Assembly: GCA_025055795.1 (NCBI GenBank) | Contig: JANWVV010000033.1 | Span: 1 to 52,045 of the forward strand | DNA from: Gemmataceae bacterium | Lineage (GTDB): Bacteria > Planctomycetota > Planctomycetia > Gemmatales > Gemmataceae | Reading direction: 5' to 3' | Length of the DNA stretch: 52,045 nt | Notes under the pieces: model-generated | What the model saw: the letters and a program-made list of their open reading frames with translations, nothing else | Told to the model about the DNA's origin: nothing | The model's database searches: none | Made by a program: the position numbers and the translations under genes | Part shown: piece after piece, positions 17,713 through 26,265 of the stretch | Layout: each line of letters opens with the position of its first letter | Numbering within the stretch: position 1 is the stretch's first letter

Positions 17713-18633
17713 ATGACTCCCCTCTCGCCCTCGACGGCCGATGCGGCATGTGCTGCGGACTTACCCGCTTGGATCGTCCGCCACGGTGCCATGCATTTGC
17801 ATGGGGTTTTTACTCCCCAGGTTCCCTTGACCGTGCATCGGGGTGATACTGTGGTTGTGCTGAGCGATCGTGGCACCGAGTTAGGCACGGCGTTGTGTCC
17901 GGCCACGCCACGCGCCGTGGAGATGTTGCCCGAACCCACCAGCGGTACGCTTGTCCGCCTGGCTACTCCGCAGGATCATGCCAAAGCCCTGCAGTTGCAC
18001 GCCCGTCGCCAACGCGATTACGACGATGCTGTTCGTTTGATCCGTCAGCACCATCTGCCTATGCAACTGGTGGACGTGGAATGGCTGCTTGGCGAGGAAC
18101 GGGTTATCTTTTATTTCCTGGCCGAGCAACGGGTGGACTTTCGCGAACTGGTCAAAAGCATGGCCCGCCATTTCCGCAAGCGGATCGAACTGCGACACAT
18201 CGGTGTGCGCGACGAAGCCCGCTTGCTGGCGGACTATGGCGATTGCGGCAAGCCCGTGTGCTGCAACACTCACATGCTCACTATGCCACCGGTGACCATG
18301 CAAATGGCTAAACTGCAGAAGGCGACCCTGGATCCAGCCAAAATCTCGGGACGCTGCGGACGACTCAAATGCTGCCTCCGCTTTGAATACGAGGTGTATG
18401 AAGAATTAATGCAGAAGTTGCCGCGGATCGGGGCTCAGGTGGTCACACGCCGGGGGCGGGGACGGGTGTTGGAAGTGGAAATCCTAGCCCAACGCGTCCT
18501 GCTGGAACTGGAAGACGGCCGGCGTCTGTCCGTACCGGCCAGCGACATTTTAACCGTCCTGGATGATCACTCGTCTGCCGATGGCAGTCGGTCTCATCCC
18601 CCTTTCCCTACCCCTCCAGACCACGATAGTTGA
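17713..18633 (+). CDS. RicT/YaaT-like PSP1-domain protein
   Basis: A 306-residue PSP1 C-terminal domain protein, the family of Bacillus RicT (YaaT), part of a complex that promotes mRNA processing by RNase Y. The hallmark cysteines are present: GDCGKPVCCNTHM and SGRCGRLKCCLRFEYEVY, which in the Bacillus complex take part in Fe-S binding. A basic beta-rich tail resembling a small barrel domain follows. RicA and RicF are not visible nearby. It lies 90 nt after the GTPase gene and 99 nt before the Minf_1886 gene. The link to RNA processing is family knowledge, not shown in planctomycetes by this sequence. Confidence 0.9.
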   Translation: MTPLSPSTADAACAADLPAWIVRHGAMHLHGVFTPQVPLTVHRGDTVVVLSDRGTELGTALCPATPRAVEMLPEPTSGTLVRLATPQDHAKALQLHARRQRDYDDAVRLIRQHHLPMQLVDVEWLLGEERVIFYFLAEQRVDFRELVKSMARHFRKRIELRHIGVRDEARLLADYGDCGKPVCCNTHMLTMPPVTMQMAKLQKATLDPAKISGRCGRLKCCLRFEYEVYEELMQKLPRIGAQVVTRRGRGRVLEVEILAQRVLLELEDGRRLSVPASDILTVLDDHSSADGSRSHPPFPTPPDHDS

Positions 18634-18732
18634 TACAATGGTAACGCCGTCGGCCATTGTCCGCTGCGACGTGCCGCATTCATCAGCGCCACTAGGGTCT
18701 TTCCTTCGGGCTTGTGTCAGGGCAGGACCGCC

Positions 18733-19146
18733 GTGGACCATCGCATTTGGCAATTATGTCGCCAGGATCGTCGTTACGCCTACGAGGCGTATGAATTTGT
18801 TTGCCAGGCTGTCTCGTATACTCAACAGAAACTGGCCCGGGACCAGGAACAAAGCGGTTCCCGCCACATCACCGGAAAGGAACTGCTCGAGGGTCTGGTG
18901 GAATTCGCCGGCGAATATTTTGGTCCGCTTGCCCCCTTGGTGTTTCGCCGCTGGGGCGTACGGACCACGGATGACGTGGGGCGAATTGTCTATCAACTGA
19001 TCGACATAGGGATTCTCAGTCGCTCCGAGCGGGATCGTCCAGAGGATTTTCACGCCGTGTTCGACCTGCAGGAGCGATTACAAGAACAGGCTGCCGCCTT
19101 GTGGCATCACGTCCGGGCTGCCTGCCAGCGCAACGAGAAGGCTTGA
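18733..19146 (+). CDS. Minf_1886 family protein, function unknown
   Basis: A 137-residue all-helical protein matching the uncharacterised Minf_1886 family found in planctomycetes, verrucomicrobia and related phyla (RYAYEAYEFVCQAVSYTQ, HITGKELLEGLVEFA, then FRRWGVRTTDDVGRIVY). I use the GTG at 18733, shortly after a GGGCAGG ribosome-binding-like stretch; a TTG at 18712 would add seven residues. It is probably co-transcribed with the RicT-like gene upstream and converges on nusB. No catalytic motif is apparent. Confidence 0.82.
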   Translation: MDHRIWQLCRQDRRYAYEAYEFVCQAVSYTQQKLARDQEQSGSRHITGKELLEGLVEFAGEYFGPLAPLVFRRWGVRTTDDVGRIVYQLIDIGILSRSERDRPEDFHAVFDLQERLQEQAAALWHHVRAACQRNEKA

Positions 19147-19235
19147 CAATTCCCTCGTGGCTGTAGCTTTTCATCAGGCATCTGAGCGGTGCTACTTCGC
19201 GGCAAGATAACCGCCGGGCGAGGCAGACGAGTTTT

Positions 19236-19670
19236 TTATCCTTGGGCAGGCGGTGTTTCGCCTCGCCTCTGCGCGATCCGATCGAGAATGCCCATCACAA
19301 AACGGGCGGATTCCTCGGTGCCGAAGCGATTGGCCAGCGTGACCGCTTCGTCGATGATCACCGCCGTGGGCAGTTGATCCTTGTCGTAGAGAAGCTGGAA
19401 GGTGGCCAGCCGCAGGACATTGCGGTCCCCTGTGTGTAAACGGGAAAGCCGCCAGTTGTCCAGCACTTCGCTCAGCAAACGGTCGATGGCTGCCCGGTGT
19501 TGTTCGACCCCATCGTACAGGTACAAGCAATAGGCGATCTGATCAGGAAATGCTTGCAGGCGGTGGTGGACGAACTCCTCGATCTGTTCCCGCGGTAGCG
19601 GTCGTGGATGAAACTCTCGCTCGAACAATAGTTGCAAGGCAACTTCACGGGCACGACTACGTGCATACAT
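19236..19670 (-). CDS. nusB: Transcription antitermination factor NusB
   Basis: NusB binds boxA RNA with NusE (S10) to support antitermination in rRNA operons. The 144-residue length is typical. It begins with the conserved RSRAREVALQLLFE helix and contains LSRLHTGDRNVLRLATFQLLY, then the DEAVTLANRFGTEESARFVMGILD stretch diagnostic of the family. The usual ribH partner gene is absent; the neighbour upstream is a divergent dehydrogenase. Confidence 0.96.
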   Translation of the reverse strand: MYARSRAREVALQLLFEREFHPRPLPREQIEEFVHHRLQAFPDQIAYCLYLYDGVEQHRAAIDRLLSEVLDNWRLSRLHTGDRNVLRLATFQLLYDKDQLPTAVIIDEAVTLANRFGTEESARFVMGILDRIAQRRGETPPAQG

Positions 19671-19812
19671 CGATCACCGCGCTCTCTCGGCACTTTTACG
19701 TCCTGGTCGTATCTTATCGACAAGGTGGATGATCAGACAGAAGGAATTGAGGGATAAGAACGACAGGCGTGTAGCTGCATTGGTTCTACGGCCCTAGAAG
19801 AGCAAGGGGAGG

Positions 19813-19840
19813 GTCATCCGGCTAGGGGATAGCCTGAGGT
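19813..19840 (+). promoter_or_regulatory. Leader element shared with mgtE (copy 1)
   Basis: An 18-nt stretch starting TAGGGGATAGCC differs by one base from a sequence just upstream of mgtE (50113-50130), and the flanks (GTCA, one variable base, CCGG before it) are also alike. Here GGCT and AGCC can pair around the AGGGGAT. It lies 53 nt before the dehydrogenase start. Confidence 0.25.
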
Positions 19841-19892
19841 TTTCCTACCTGTCGGGCCCAGGAGGACACCCTTTACAGAAAGGATGAACAAC

Positions 19893-20888
19893 ATGGCACG
19901 CTATCGCGTAGTCATTGCCGATTTTGTGGTTGACGATGCGGCTCCCGAACGCGAAGTCCTCGGTGACATCGCCGACGTGGTCATGCTCAACGCCCACAAC
20001 GAAGAAGAACTGCACGGACACGTTGAGGATGCAGACGCCCTGATGCTGTTCCATACCATCCACCTGGGCCGGCAAACGATTGATCGGTTGCAGAAATGCC
20101 GCCTGATCGTCCGTTGTGGCGTCGGCTACGATAATGTGGACTATCGTTATGCCCGCCAGAAGGGGATTCCAGTAGCCAACGTTCCGGATTATGGTACCGA
20201 AGAGGTGGCCGACTCTGCCATTGCCCTGATGCTTAGTTTGGTCCGGGGCGTTACCTATCATACTCGGCGGTTGCAGCAAGGCGATAAAGGGGCTTGGCAT
20301 TATCGTCCACCCTGGCCGTTGTTCCGCCTGCGGGGTCGCAACTACGCCTCATTGGGCCTGGGACGAATCGGTATTGCCGCTGCTCTACGAGCCAAGGCTT
20401 TCGGCATGCAGGTCCTTTTCTACGACCCTTATGTCGCTGATGGCATCGACAAGGCACTGGGCTTTACCCGTGTCGAAACGTTGGATGAACTGTTGCAGCA
20501 GGCGTTCGTCTTGAGCATTTACTGCCCCTTAACAGAAGAGACGCGGCATCTGATCGATGCCCGCGCCTTGGCTTTATTGCCCGATGGGGCCTATCTGGTC
20601 AACACGGCCCGGGGGGGGATTGTCGACACAACGGCCCTGCTCGAGGCCTTACGCCGTGGTAAGCTGGCTGGGGTCGGCCTGGACGTACTTCCTAAAGAAC
20701 CCCCCTCCGATGATGATCCCCTCATACAGGCTTGGCGTAACCCGGACGACCCCTGCCACGACCGCCTCATTATCAACCCCCACTCTGCCTTCTACTCCGA
20801 AGAAGGGTTACGCGACATGCGTCTGAAGGGGGCCCGCAACTGCCGCCGTGCTCTCCTGGGCCAACCGCTACGCAACGTCGTCAATTAA
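19893..20888 (+). CDS. D-2-hydroxyacid dehydrogenase (CtBP-like)
   Basis: A 331-residue NAD-dependent D-isomer-specific 2-hydroxyacid dehydrogenase. The nucleotide site GLGRIG lies around residue 150, and the catalytic triad residues fall in NTARGG (Arg), LPKEPP (Glu) and NPHSAFYS (His). The sequence resembles the CtBP-like subgroup more than the long SerA enzymes, since it lacks ACT or ASB domains. The substrate is unknown. The second ATG (19893) is chosen because GAAAGG is 9 nt upstream, whereas the ATG at 19884 abuts it. It is a single-gene unit, divergent from nusB. Confidence 0.9.
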   Translation: MARYRVVIADFVVDDAAPEREVLGDIADVVMLNAHNEEELHGHVEDADALMLFHTIHLGRQTIDRLQKCRLIVRCGVGYDNVDYRYARQKGIPVANVPDYGTEEVADSAIALMLSLVRGVTYHTRRLQQGDKGAWHYRPPWPLFRLRGRNYASLGLGRIGIAAALRAKAFGMQVLFYDPYVADGIDKALGFTRVETLDELLQQAFVLSIYCPLTEETRHLIDARALALLPDGAYLVNTARGGIVDTTALLEALRRGKLAGVGLDVLPKEPPSDDDPLIQAWRNPDDPCHDRLIINPHSAFYSEEGLRDMRLKGARNCRRALLGQPLRNVVN

Positions 20889-21307
20889 CCGGATTTTCCT
20901 GACTAATCTGAAAGACAAACCGGTTCCAACTTTCAAATGAACCCAGGACTTATCATTCCCTTAGAGGGGGTAATACGCTTAGGGGTATACTTCAGGGCTG
21001 GTTGGGAAGTGAGTGACAAGCTATATTCCGTAGCCTGAAGCAAAATTGACCAGGTTCCTGGCCCTCTGGCCGGGTGTTCCAACTAACTTCAACCCAGTGG
21101 TTGTAGTAGTCCGTGCACTGACCCAAACGGGATCAGGGTTGCATCGTAGAGTAGATGGTTTCGGTTCTGTGCAAGTCCTGACACGTTATGTCCAAGTGTT
21201 TGCTTGCAATGTTATCGCCTCTGTCCGAAAAGCGGTATGGCATAATTAGCCCGGCGTGGTTCGCAGACAGTTGAACGTTGCAGCAGGGCGGGAGAAAAAA
21301 AGTCGGT
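20889..21307. other. Intergenic region upstream of hpnE
   Basis: About 420 nt. A 67-codon plus-strand frame (21046-21249) has no ribosome binding site or family resemblance and is not called. I see no terminator or known RNA motif. Confidence 0.45.
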
Positions 21308-22759
21308 ATGCACACCCTGGTTATTGGCGGGGGGCTAGCGGGTCTGGCGGCGAGCGTACTGTTAGCTCGCCATGGTGTTTCCGTTACCTTGGTGGAGGCG
21401 CGGCCACGCCTGGGGGGACGAGCGGCTTCATTCCGGGATAGCACCACCGGTCAATGGATTGACCTGTGCCAGCATGTGGCCATGGGCTGTTGTACCCAGC
21501 TGCTGCAATTTTTCCGCTCCCTTGGATTACAGCGCTACCTGGCCAAACAGGAACGTCTGGTTTTCCTGACCCGGGATGGTCGCCGTAGCTACTTCCGGGC
21601 TGATCCCTGGCCCGCTCCCCTTCATCTGAGTCGGGCTTTGCTGGCAGCTCATTATCTGACACCTGCGGAAAAGTTCCGCGTGCTCCGCGGCTTGAATGCC
21701 TTGCTTCGGTGTGATCCCCAGGATGATCAGCCATTGGAACCCTGGTTGCGAACTCACGGTCAGACGGACCGGACCATCCGCCGCTTCTGGAATACCGTTC
21801 TGGTCAGTGCCTTGAACGATTCGGTTACTGCCCTGGGCCGCAAATATGCCCGCAAAGTCTTCGTCGACGGTTTTTTGCGTCAGCGTGATGGCTGGGTCGT
21901 TTATCTGCCGGTGGTACCGTTAGACCGCCTTTACGGCGATGAGTTGCGTTTGTTTTTTGCGCGACATAACGTCGCCGTGCGGTGCCAGACGCGTGTCCGC
22001 CGGCTACTTATGGATCCGCACGCTCCACGGGTTGTCGGGGCTGAATTGCGCGATGGTACCGTATTACAAGCAGATCACTATGTAGTAGCTGTTCCCTTCC
22101 AGTGTTTAACCGACTTGTTGCCCCCCTCTGTTTTTGACCAGTTTCCCTGCTTTGCCGCGGTACGCCAATTGCAACCCTCATCGATAACCAGTGTGCACTT
22201 ATGGTATGATCGTCCCATATTACCTTGGCCCCATGCTGTGGTGGTGGACGGCGTGTGCCAGTGGTTATTCCGGCGTGTGTCAAACTCGCACGACGAAGAC
22301 GCTCCTTCTCCAGGTTCGTGTGTCAAGACCTCTGGTGGTTCCGGGGCCTGGGCGGATGGTGGAGGGGAAAGGTATCCGATCCGTTGGCCCACTGCGGAGA
22401 CAAAGACCCACTATCTTCAGGTGGTCATCAGTGCCTCAACGCCATGGCGCTCCATTGGTCATGCGGGCCTGCAGCAAGAGGTCATTCAGGAGTTGAAACA
22501 ATTGTTGCCTGCGGCGCGCACGGCCCGATTGTTGCACAGCCGAGTGGTTACCGAGCATGCGGCGACATTCCGACCGCTACCGGGAGTAGACCGCTATCGT
22601 CCCGGTCAGGCCACCCCCTTGTACAATCTGACCCTGGCGGGCGATTGGACCGATACTGGCTGGCCAGCCACCATGGAAAGCGCTGTCCGCAGTGGCTACC
22701 TGGCTGCTCAGGTGGTCCTGAACCGCATGGGACGGCCTGTTTGCCTGAACCTTTCCTGA
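21308..22759 (+). CDS. hpnE: Hydroxysqualene dehydroxylase HpnE-like
   Basis: FAD-dependent amine-oxidase-fold enzyme of the squalene/hopanoid pathway: HpnE reduces hydroxysqualene to squalene after HpnC and HpnD. The 483-residue product starts at the ATG at 21308 with the Rossmann GGGLAG at 7-12, Glu30 for the FAD ribose and RLGGRAASF. The C-terminal FAD stretch LAGDWTDTGWPATMESAVRSG is conserved. A Gly/Ser-rich insertion of about 40 residues (around 330-370) precedes the final strands. HpnC and HpnD are not adjacent, so the annotation rests on sequence resemblance; another carotenoid-desaturase-like role remains possible. Confidence 0.8.
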   Translation: MHTLVIGGGLAGLAASVLLARHGVSVTLVEARPRLGGRAASFRDSTTGQWIDLCQHVAMGCCTQLLQFFRSLGLQRYLAKQERLVFLTRDGRRSYFRADPWPAPLHLSRALLAAHYLTPAEKFRVLRGLNALLRCDPQDDQPLEPWLRTHGQTDRTIRRFWNTVLVSALNDSVTALGRKYARKVFVDGFLRQRDGWVVYLPVVPLDRLYGDELRLFFARHNVAVRCQTRVRRLLMDPHAPRVVGAELRDGTVLQADHYVVAVPFQCLTDLLPPSVFDQFPCFAAVRQLQPSSITSVHLWYDRPILPWPHAVVVDGVCQWLFRRVSNSHDEDAPSPGSCVKTSGGSGAWADGGGERYPIRWPTAETKTHYLQVVISASTPWRSIGHAGLQQEVIQELKQLLPAARTARLLHSRVVTEHAATFRPLPGVDRYRPGQATPLYNLTLAGDWTDTGWPATMESAVRSGYLAAQVVLNRMGRPVCLNLS

Positions 22760-22962
22760 TTCCGATGTGACTGAGCCAGTATTATGCCGGCGTATATAGG
22801 GCAATCTTCTGTTTGTGGATCATTCGTATGTCTGAGGGCATTGCTTGCCTTGTAGAAATTACGCTCGACGCGGATCGTGGAACTTGCTAATTAAGCACCT
22901 CTTTACGGCTGCAGGAATGATACCAGAGCGATGGTTCGCTTGGGTATCCGAGGACTGATCAA

Positions 22963-23808
22963 ATGATAGCATCATCTTCTGCCGGTTCGCATGCTCCGGA
23001 AACCCTCCGCCTGATGACCAACCCCCAGGTTTACCTTTTGGGCCGGCAGGTAATAGATCAGCAAGTGCTGCAACGATTTTTGTCAGATCATGGCGTGCAA
23101 TGGTCCAGCGATTCGGAGGTGCCTGCTGAGGTATTATGTGAGACGGCAGGTCGGGTCTGTTACATGTCGTTTGCCCGACCCCGACCCGGAGGCAACGCCG
23201 CCTACTTGCAGCACATCAAGGAGTCCGGCCATGGTAGCGTTCTGGAACATGCCGTGTGGAACTTTTTAGTGACAGGCGTGTCCCGCTCGCTGACGCACGA
23301 GTTGGTGCGGCACCGAGCCGGGTTTTCCTACAGCCAGTTGTCGCAGCGTTACGTCGACGAATCAACTGCCGAATATGTTGAGCCCGACATCATTGCTTCT
23401 GACCCGGAGCTCCATCAGGTCTGGATGGAAGCGATCCGGCAGGCTCACCAGGCTTACGTGCGGCTGGTCGAACTGTTGACAGCCCGGCTAGGTGATAGCG
23501 TTTTTGCAGGCAAATGGCTGGCTCCGGGGGCAACGCTGACCGATCGCCGCAAAGCGGCCCGCCAAGCGGCCCGCTCGGTATTGCCCAACGCGACGGAGAC
23601 CAAAATTTTCGTAACGGCTAACGCCCGGGCATTGCGACACTTTCTGGAGTTACGGGGCTCACGCCAGGCCGAACCGGAAATCCGTAAACTAGCCAACCGC
23701 CTCCTCGAATTACTACAACAGGATGCCCCACACCTCTTCGGAGACTACAAGACTATCCCCCTCCCCGACGGTACCTGCGAAATCGTTACGGATTACAAGA
23801 AGGTGTGA
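22963..23808 (+). CDS. thyX: Flavin-dependent thymidylate synthase ThyX
   Basis: ThyX methylates dUMP to dTMP using methylenetetrahydrofolate, FAD and NADPH. The signature is present as RHRAGFSYSQLSQRY (around residues 115-129), the variant with one extra residue compared with the textbook RHRxxS pattern. ESGHGSVLEHAVWNF upstream and the RALRHFLELRGSRQAEPEIR segment downstream are also diagnostic. The 281-residue protein starts at ATG 22963 with GAGG about 9 nt upstream; an ATG at 23014 would remove a 17-residue nonconserved leader. No thyA is visible here. Confidence 0.95.
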   Translation: MIASSSAGSHAPETLRLMTNPQVYLLGRQVIDQQVLQRFLSDHGVQWSSDSEVPAEVLCETAGRVCYMSFARPRPGGNAAYLQHIKESGHGSVLEHAVWNFLVTGVSRSLTHELVRHRAGFSYSQLSQRYVDESTAEYVEPDIIASDPELHQVWMEAIRQAHQAYVRLVELLTARLGDSVFAGKWLAPGATLTDRRKAARQAARSVLPNATETKIFVTANARALRHFLELRGSRQAEPEIRKLANRLLELLQQDAPHLFGDYKTIPLPDGTCEIVTDYKKV

Positions 23809-23954
23809 CTGAATTAGGTTCAAAGCCTTATCCAGAAAATGTTGTTACCAGTCAAAATAGAAGTTTTTTAGATATTACGGATGCCAAGTTGGTGAAAGAT
23901 CAGCTCGATTGACCGGTGCAAAGAATTGACACGTTAACTTGGTGTTTATCACGA

Positions 23955-24452
23955 TCATTGTACAGCAACTTCATGCTCAGCACGGACAGCGATCTCGGTT
24001 AGCTTAGCTGCCGTTACACCGACCCGCTCGAAACATTCAGCAACGATACTATTAGGGGTGGTAAAGAGAGTGATGAGCAGATCCAACGGAGTCACTCGTG
24101 AGCGGCCACACTCTTTGGCCCGTTGGTAAGCATCTCTGAGGGTGCGGATGACGTTGTCGGAGAGGAATTCGCGATTCAGAAGGAGCGGGGGAGGGGTTTC
24201 ACCGTCGGCTTGTAGAAATAGTTCCTTGAATTGATCCAGCAGGCAAGGGATATCCGCACCGAGGCGATGGGCCCATTTGTATACGCCACTATCAGGTGCG
24301 GCTAGCAGACCCATGAATAGATGCGGGGTCCGTACACTATCCCAATTGGTGGCTCGGGCTTGGACGAGAGATTCGCGGACGGCTCGGGCCGCTGCTTCTG
24401 TGAGAATGTCCGGCCGCAGTCGGCCGCCGGGTAGAAAAATATCGTCGTCCAC
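23955..24452 (-). CDS. Stand-alone Clp N-domain protein
   Basis: A 165-residue protein consisting of two Clp-N-like helical repeats (about 18-75 and 97-150) as at the N-terminus of ClpA/ClpC AAA+ unfoldases, but with no ATPase domain. The first repeat has RTPHLFMGLL, the second RVTPLDLLITLF, matching the family's T-HLLLALL pattern. It could be an adaptor or decoy binding Clp substrates or partners; this is inference. No clp genes are adjacent. It converges with thyX, and an inverted repeat lies about 35 nt upstream of the start. Confidence 0.78.
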   Translation of the reverse strand: MDDDIFLPGGRLRPDILTEAAARAVRESLVQARATNWDSVRTPHLFMGLLAAPDSGVYKWAHRLGADIPCLLDQFKELFLQADGETPPPLLLNREFLSDNVIRTLRDAYQRAKECGRSRVTPLDLLITLFTTPNSIVAECFERVGVTAAKLTEIAVRAEHEVAVQ

Positions 24453-25054
24453 GGCTTCGTTCCATTGACTACTTGGGCCGCCTCAGGGGAATGATACTAT
24501 TCCCTGGACCCTCGGTTCCCATAGTCTCCTGTTCCGGCTAGTCGTGATTATGGCACTGAACCGCCAACTCTTCAAGCGTTTTTTTTAAGCCGCTTTTACC
24601 GATTTTTCCTGGCTCACCGCCCAGGTTGAATCCCGCCTGAAAGTATTACAAAAGAGCTAGCAGGACTATTGTCCCGTACACCCCTTGGTTTCATGTATCG
24701 CATGAATGGGTGTCCGCAAGTTGACTGCCGTCTCCGCGACTGAATTCATCTAAAACTTAAAGTCGGCCATGGGCAATCTGAGCAATGTCTCCGGCATCAA
24801 GGGATTTTTCTAACCTTCTAGTGCTGACAAGCATACTTGTAGCTATAAGGGTTATCGGCTTGGAGATCAGTGCGTAAAAAATGGCAAAATGTAAAAGGGC
24901 ATGTCGCTTTTCTTTCAAAAGTTTGTCGGAGCCATCTGCATTATTGTCGGTCCCCTCAACTAGGGCGGCTGCTCGGACACGCCTGGCGTGGACCATTTTG
25001 GACTAGTAACCTGGAATAGGGATACCGGCAACAGGGATTAGCAGAGGGTTTATC
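24453..25054. other. Long intergenic region between divergent genes
   Basis: About 600 nt separating the Clp-N gene (minus) from the secreted hypothetical gene (plus). A 79-codon minus-strand frame (24757-24996) with a hydrophobic stretch has no clear ribosome binding site and is not called. Apart from the inverted repeat at 24487-24504 I see nothing recognisable. Confidence 0.45.
24487..24504 (-). promoter_or_regulatory. Inverted repeat upstream of the Clp-N gene
   Basis: GGGAAT and ATTCCC form a perfect inverted repeat around a 6-nt spacer, 35-52 nt upstream of the Clp-N start codon. Its size and place fit an operator for a dimeric regulator, but this is the only copy noticed. Confidence 0.3.
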
Positions 25055-25990
25055 GTGGCACGGCGCTTTGGATGGTTGACGGCAGTTGGAGTGTTCAGTG
25101 TGTATCTGGGGCTGAGTGGAAAGGGAGGAGATCTGGCGGTTGCGATTGTCGAGCCTGTTAAACCGGAGGCAATTGTGGTCGATACCGAGGGTCAGGAAAC
25201 CCGCCTGACCGCCTTGGAATGGGGCGGAAACGTCCGGCGTTTAGCCTGGTTGGCCGATCCGAACGCAGCCGATGACGAAGGCCGGCGGGGGCCTTTGGCC
25301 TTGGAAATCCGCGAGCCGAACTCGACTACCCTGACCCGCGGGGTGCTCACCTTTGTGCCTGTGCGTCACATAGCGGCCATCGAATTTGATTACGACCAGC
25401 AATATGTTACTTACCGCGTGCAAGGGCTGCAACAACAGCTGATCGGCACGCTTCAGTACCGCGGCATCAACACGGTGAACATCAGCGGGCGTACCCCGGA
25501 GGGAGAAAAGCGAACGTTCCTCGGGGGTAGTCGCCAGGGCAAAGGGGCCGTCATTCGTACCCTGACGTTGCCCCATGCCCAGCCTGTGGTGCCACGCCGG
25601 GAAGGACAAACCTGGAACGTCCAGATCCTGCAGCCCAGCGCTAACGATCCCGTGGTGCCGGCCCGTAATCTTAAACCCCTATTTGTCTTGCCCCACGGTC
25701 AGGAACGCCTCCGCGAGGCCCTTCCCCTCCGCAAAGCCGAACCGTTGACCTTCGATACCCGGCTACTCCGCTGGGAAATGCTCGCTCATGACCCCAATAC
25801 CCACCTGGCCGTTGCTGAAATCACCTTGGCCGATCAGGCTGAACGGCTGATTGCTATCCCCTTGACACTTCCCGAGGACGGACAAACCGCTCAGCTCGCC
25901 GGTTTGCTCGGTGAGATCGACGCCGGCTGGAAACTGTTCCCCTTGCACACCATCCGCACTATTGTCCCCGCTAAACGCAAAATGGATTGA
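25055..25990 (+). CDS. Secreted protein of unknown function
   Basis: A 311-residue protein with a signal-peptide-like N-terminus (RRFGWLTAVGVFSVYLGLSG). The rest is rich in short beta-strand patterns with no cysteine and no motif I recognise. EFDYDQQYVTYRVQG and the C-terminal RLIAIPLTLPED, ending in KLFPLHTIRTIVPAKRK, are the most distinctive segments. The strand pattern suggests two similar beta domains. An AGAGGG lies about 8 nt before the GTG at 25055. It sits alone, upstream of thioredoxin, with no functional hint from context. Confidence 0.7.
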   Translation: MARRFGWLTAVGVFSVYLGLSGKGGDLAVAIVEPVKPEAIVVDTEGQETRLTALEWGGNVRRLAWLADPNAADDEGRRGPLALEIREPNSTTLTRGVLTFVPVRHIAAIEFDYDQQYVTYRVQGLQQQLIGTLQYRGINTVNISGRTPEGEKRTFLGGSRQGKGAVIRTLTLPHAQPVVPRREGQTWNVQILQPSANDPVVPARNLKPLFVLPHGQERLREALPLRKAEPLTFDTRLLRWEMLAHDPNTHLAVAEITLADQAERLIAIPLTLPEDGQTAQLAGLLGEIDAGWKLFPLHTIRTIVPAKRKMD

Positions 25991-26179
25991 CCCCTTATCG
26001 TAGCGGCAAAGAATGGTTTCGTTAATCCGTATTGATGCTCAGAATTAACCTCGTCGAAATGCAAGCCTTCAAGTTGAGCGCAGTGATGTGCCAATCGAGT
26101 CTGTTGGGTTGGTTGTAACCTGTGCCAATACCCCCGCATCTATGAACCATGATCGCTAAATGAGAGCGGGTGAAAAAAG

Positions 26180-26208
26180 TTGGAGCGTGCCTGCGGAATA
26201 CGTAAAAT
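26180..26208 (+). promoter_or_regulatory. Sigma-70-like promoter of thioredoxin gene
   Basis: TTGGAG (26180-26185) and TAAAAT (26203-26208) are separated by exactly 17 nt and end 57 nt before the thioredoxin ATG. This is the best consensus-like promoter seen in the window. Confidence 0.5.
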
Positions 26209-26210
26209 AG

Positions 26211-26239
26211 GCTTGGGTGGCCTGTGCATGGCCCCAAGC
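26211..26239 (+). other. Hairpin in thioredoxin leader
   Basis: GCTTGG/CCAAGC and GGCC/GGCC stack into a 10-bp interrupted stem (2-nt bulge) around a 7-nt loop. It would lie at the very 5' end of the mRNA made from the promoter at 26180-26208, where it could stabilise the transcript. Confidence 0.45.
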
Positions 26240-26265
26240 AGGATTTTCCTACCGAGGATCGATCC

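Noticed and set aside
24757..24996. 79-codon minus-strand frame with a hydrophobic stretch
   Set aside because: No Shine-Dalgarno sequence and no recognisable similarity; a hydrophobic run is expected by chance in A+T-rich spacer.
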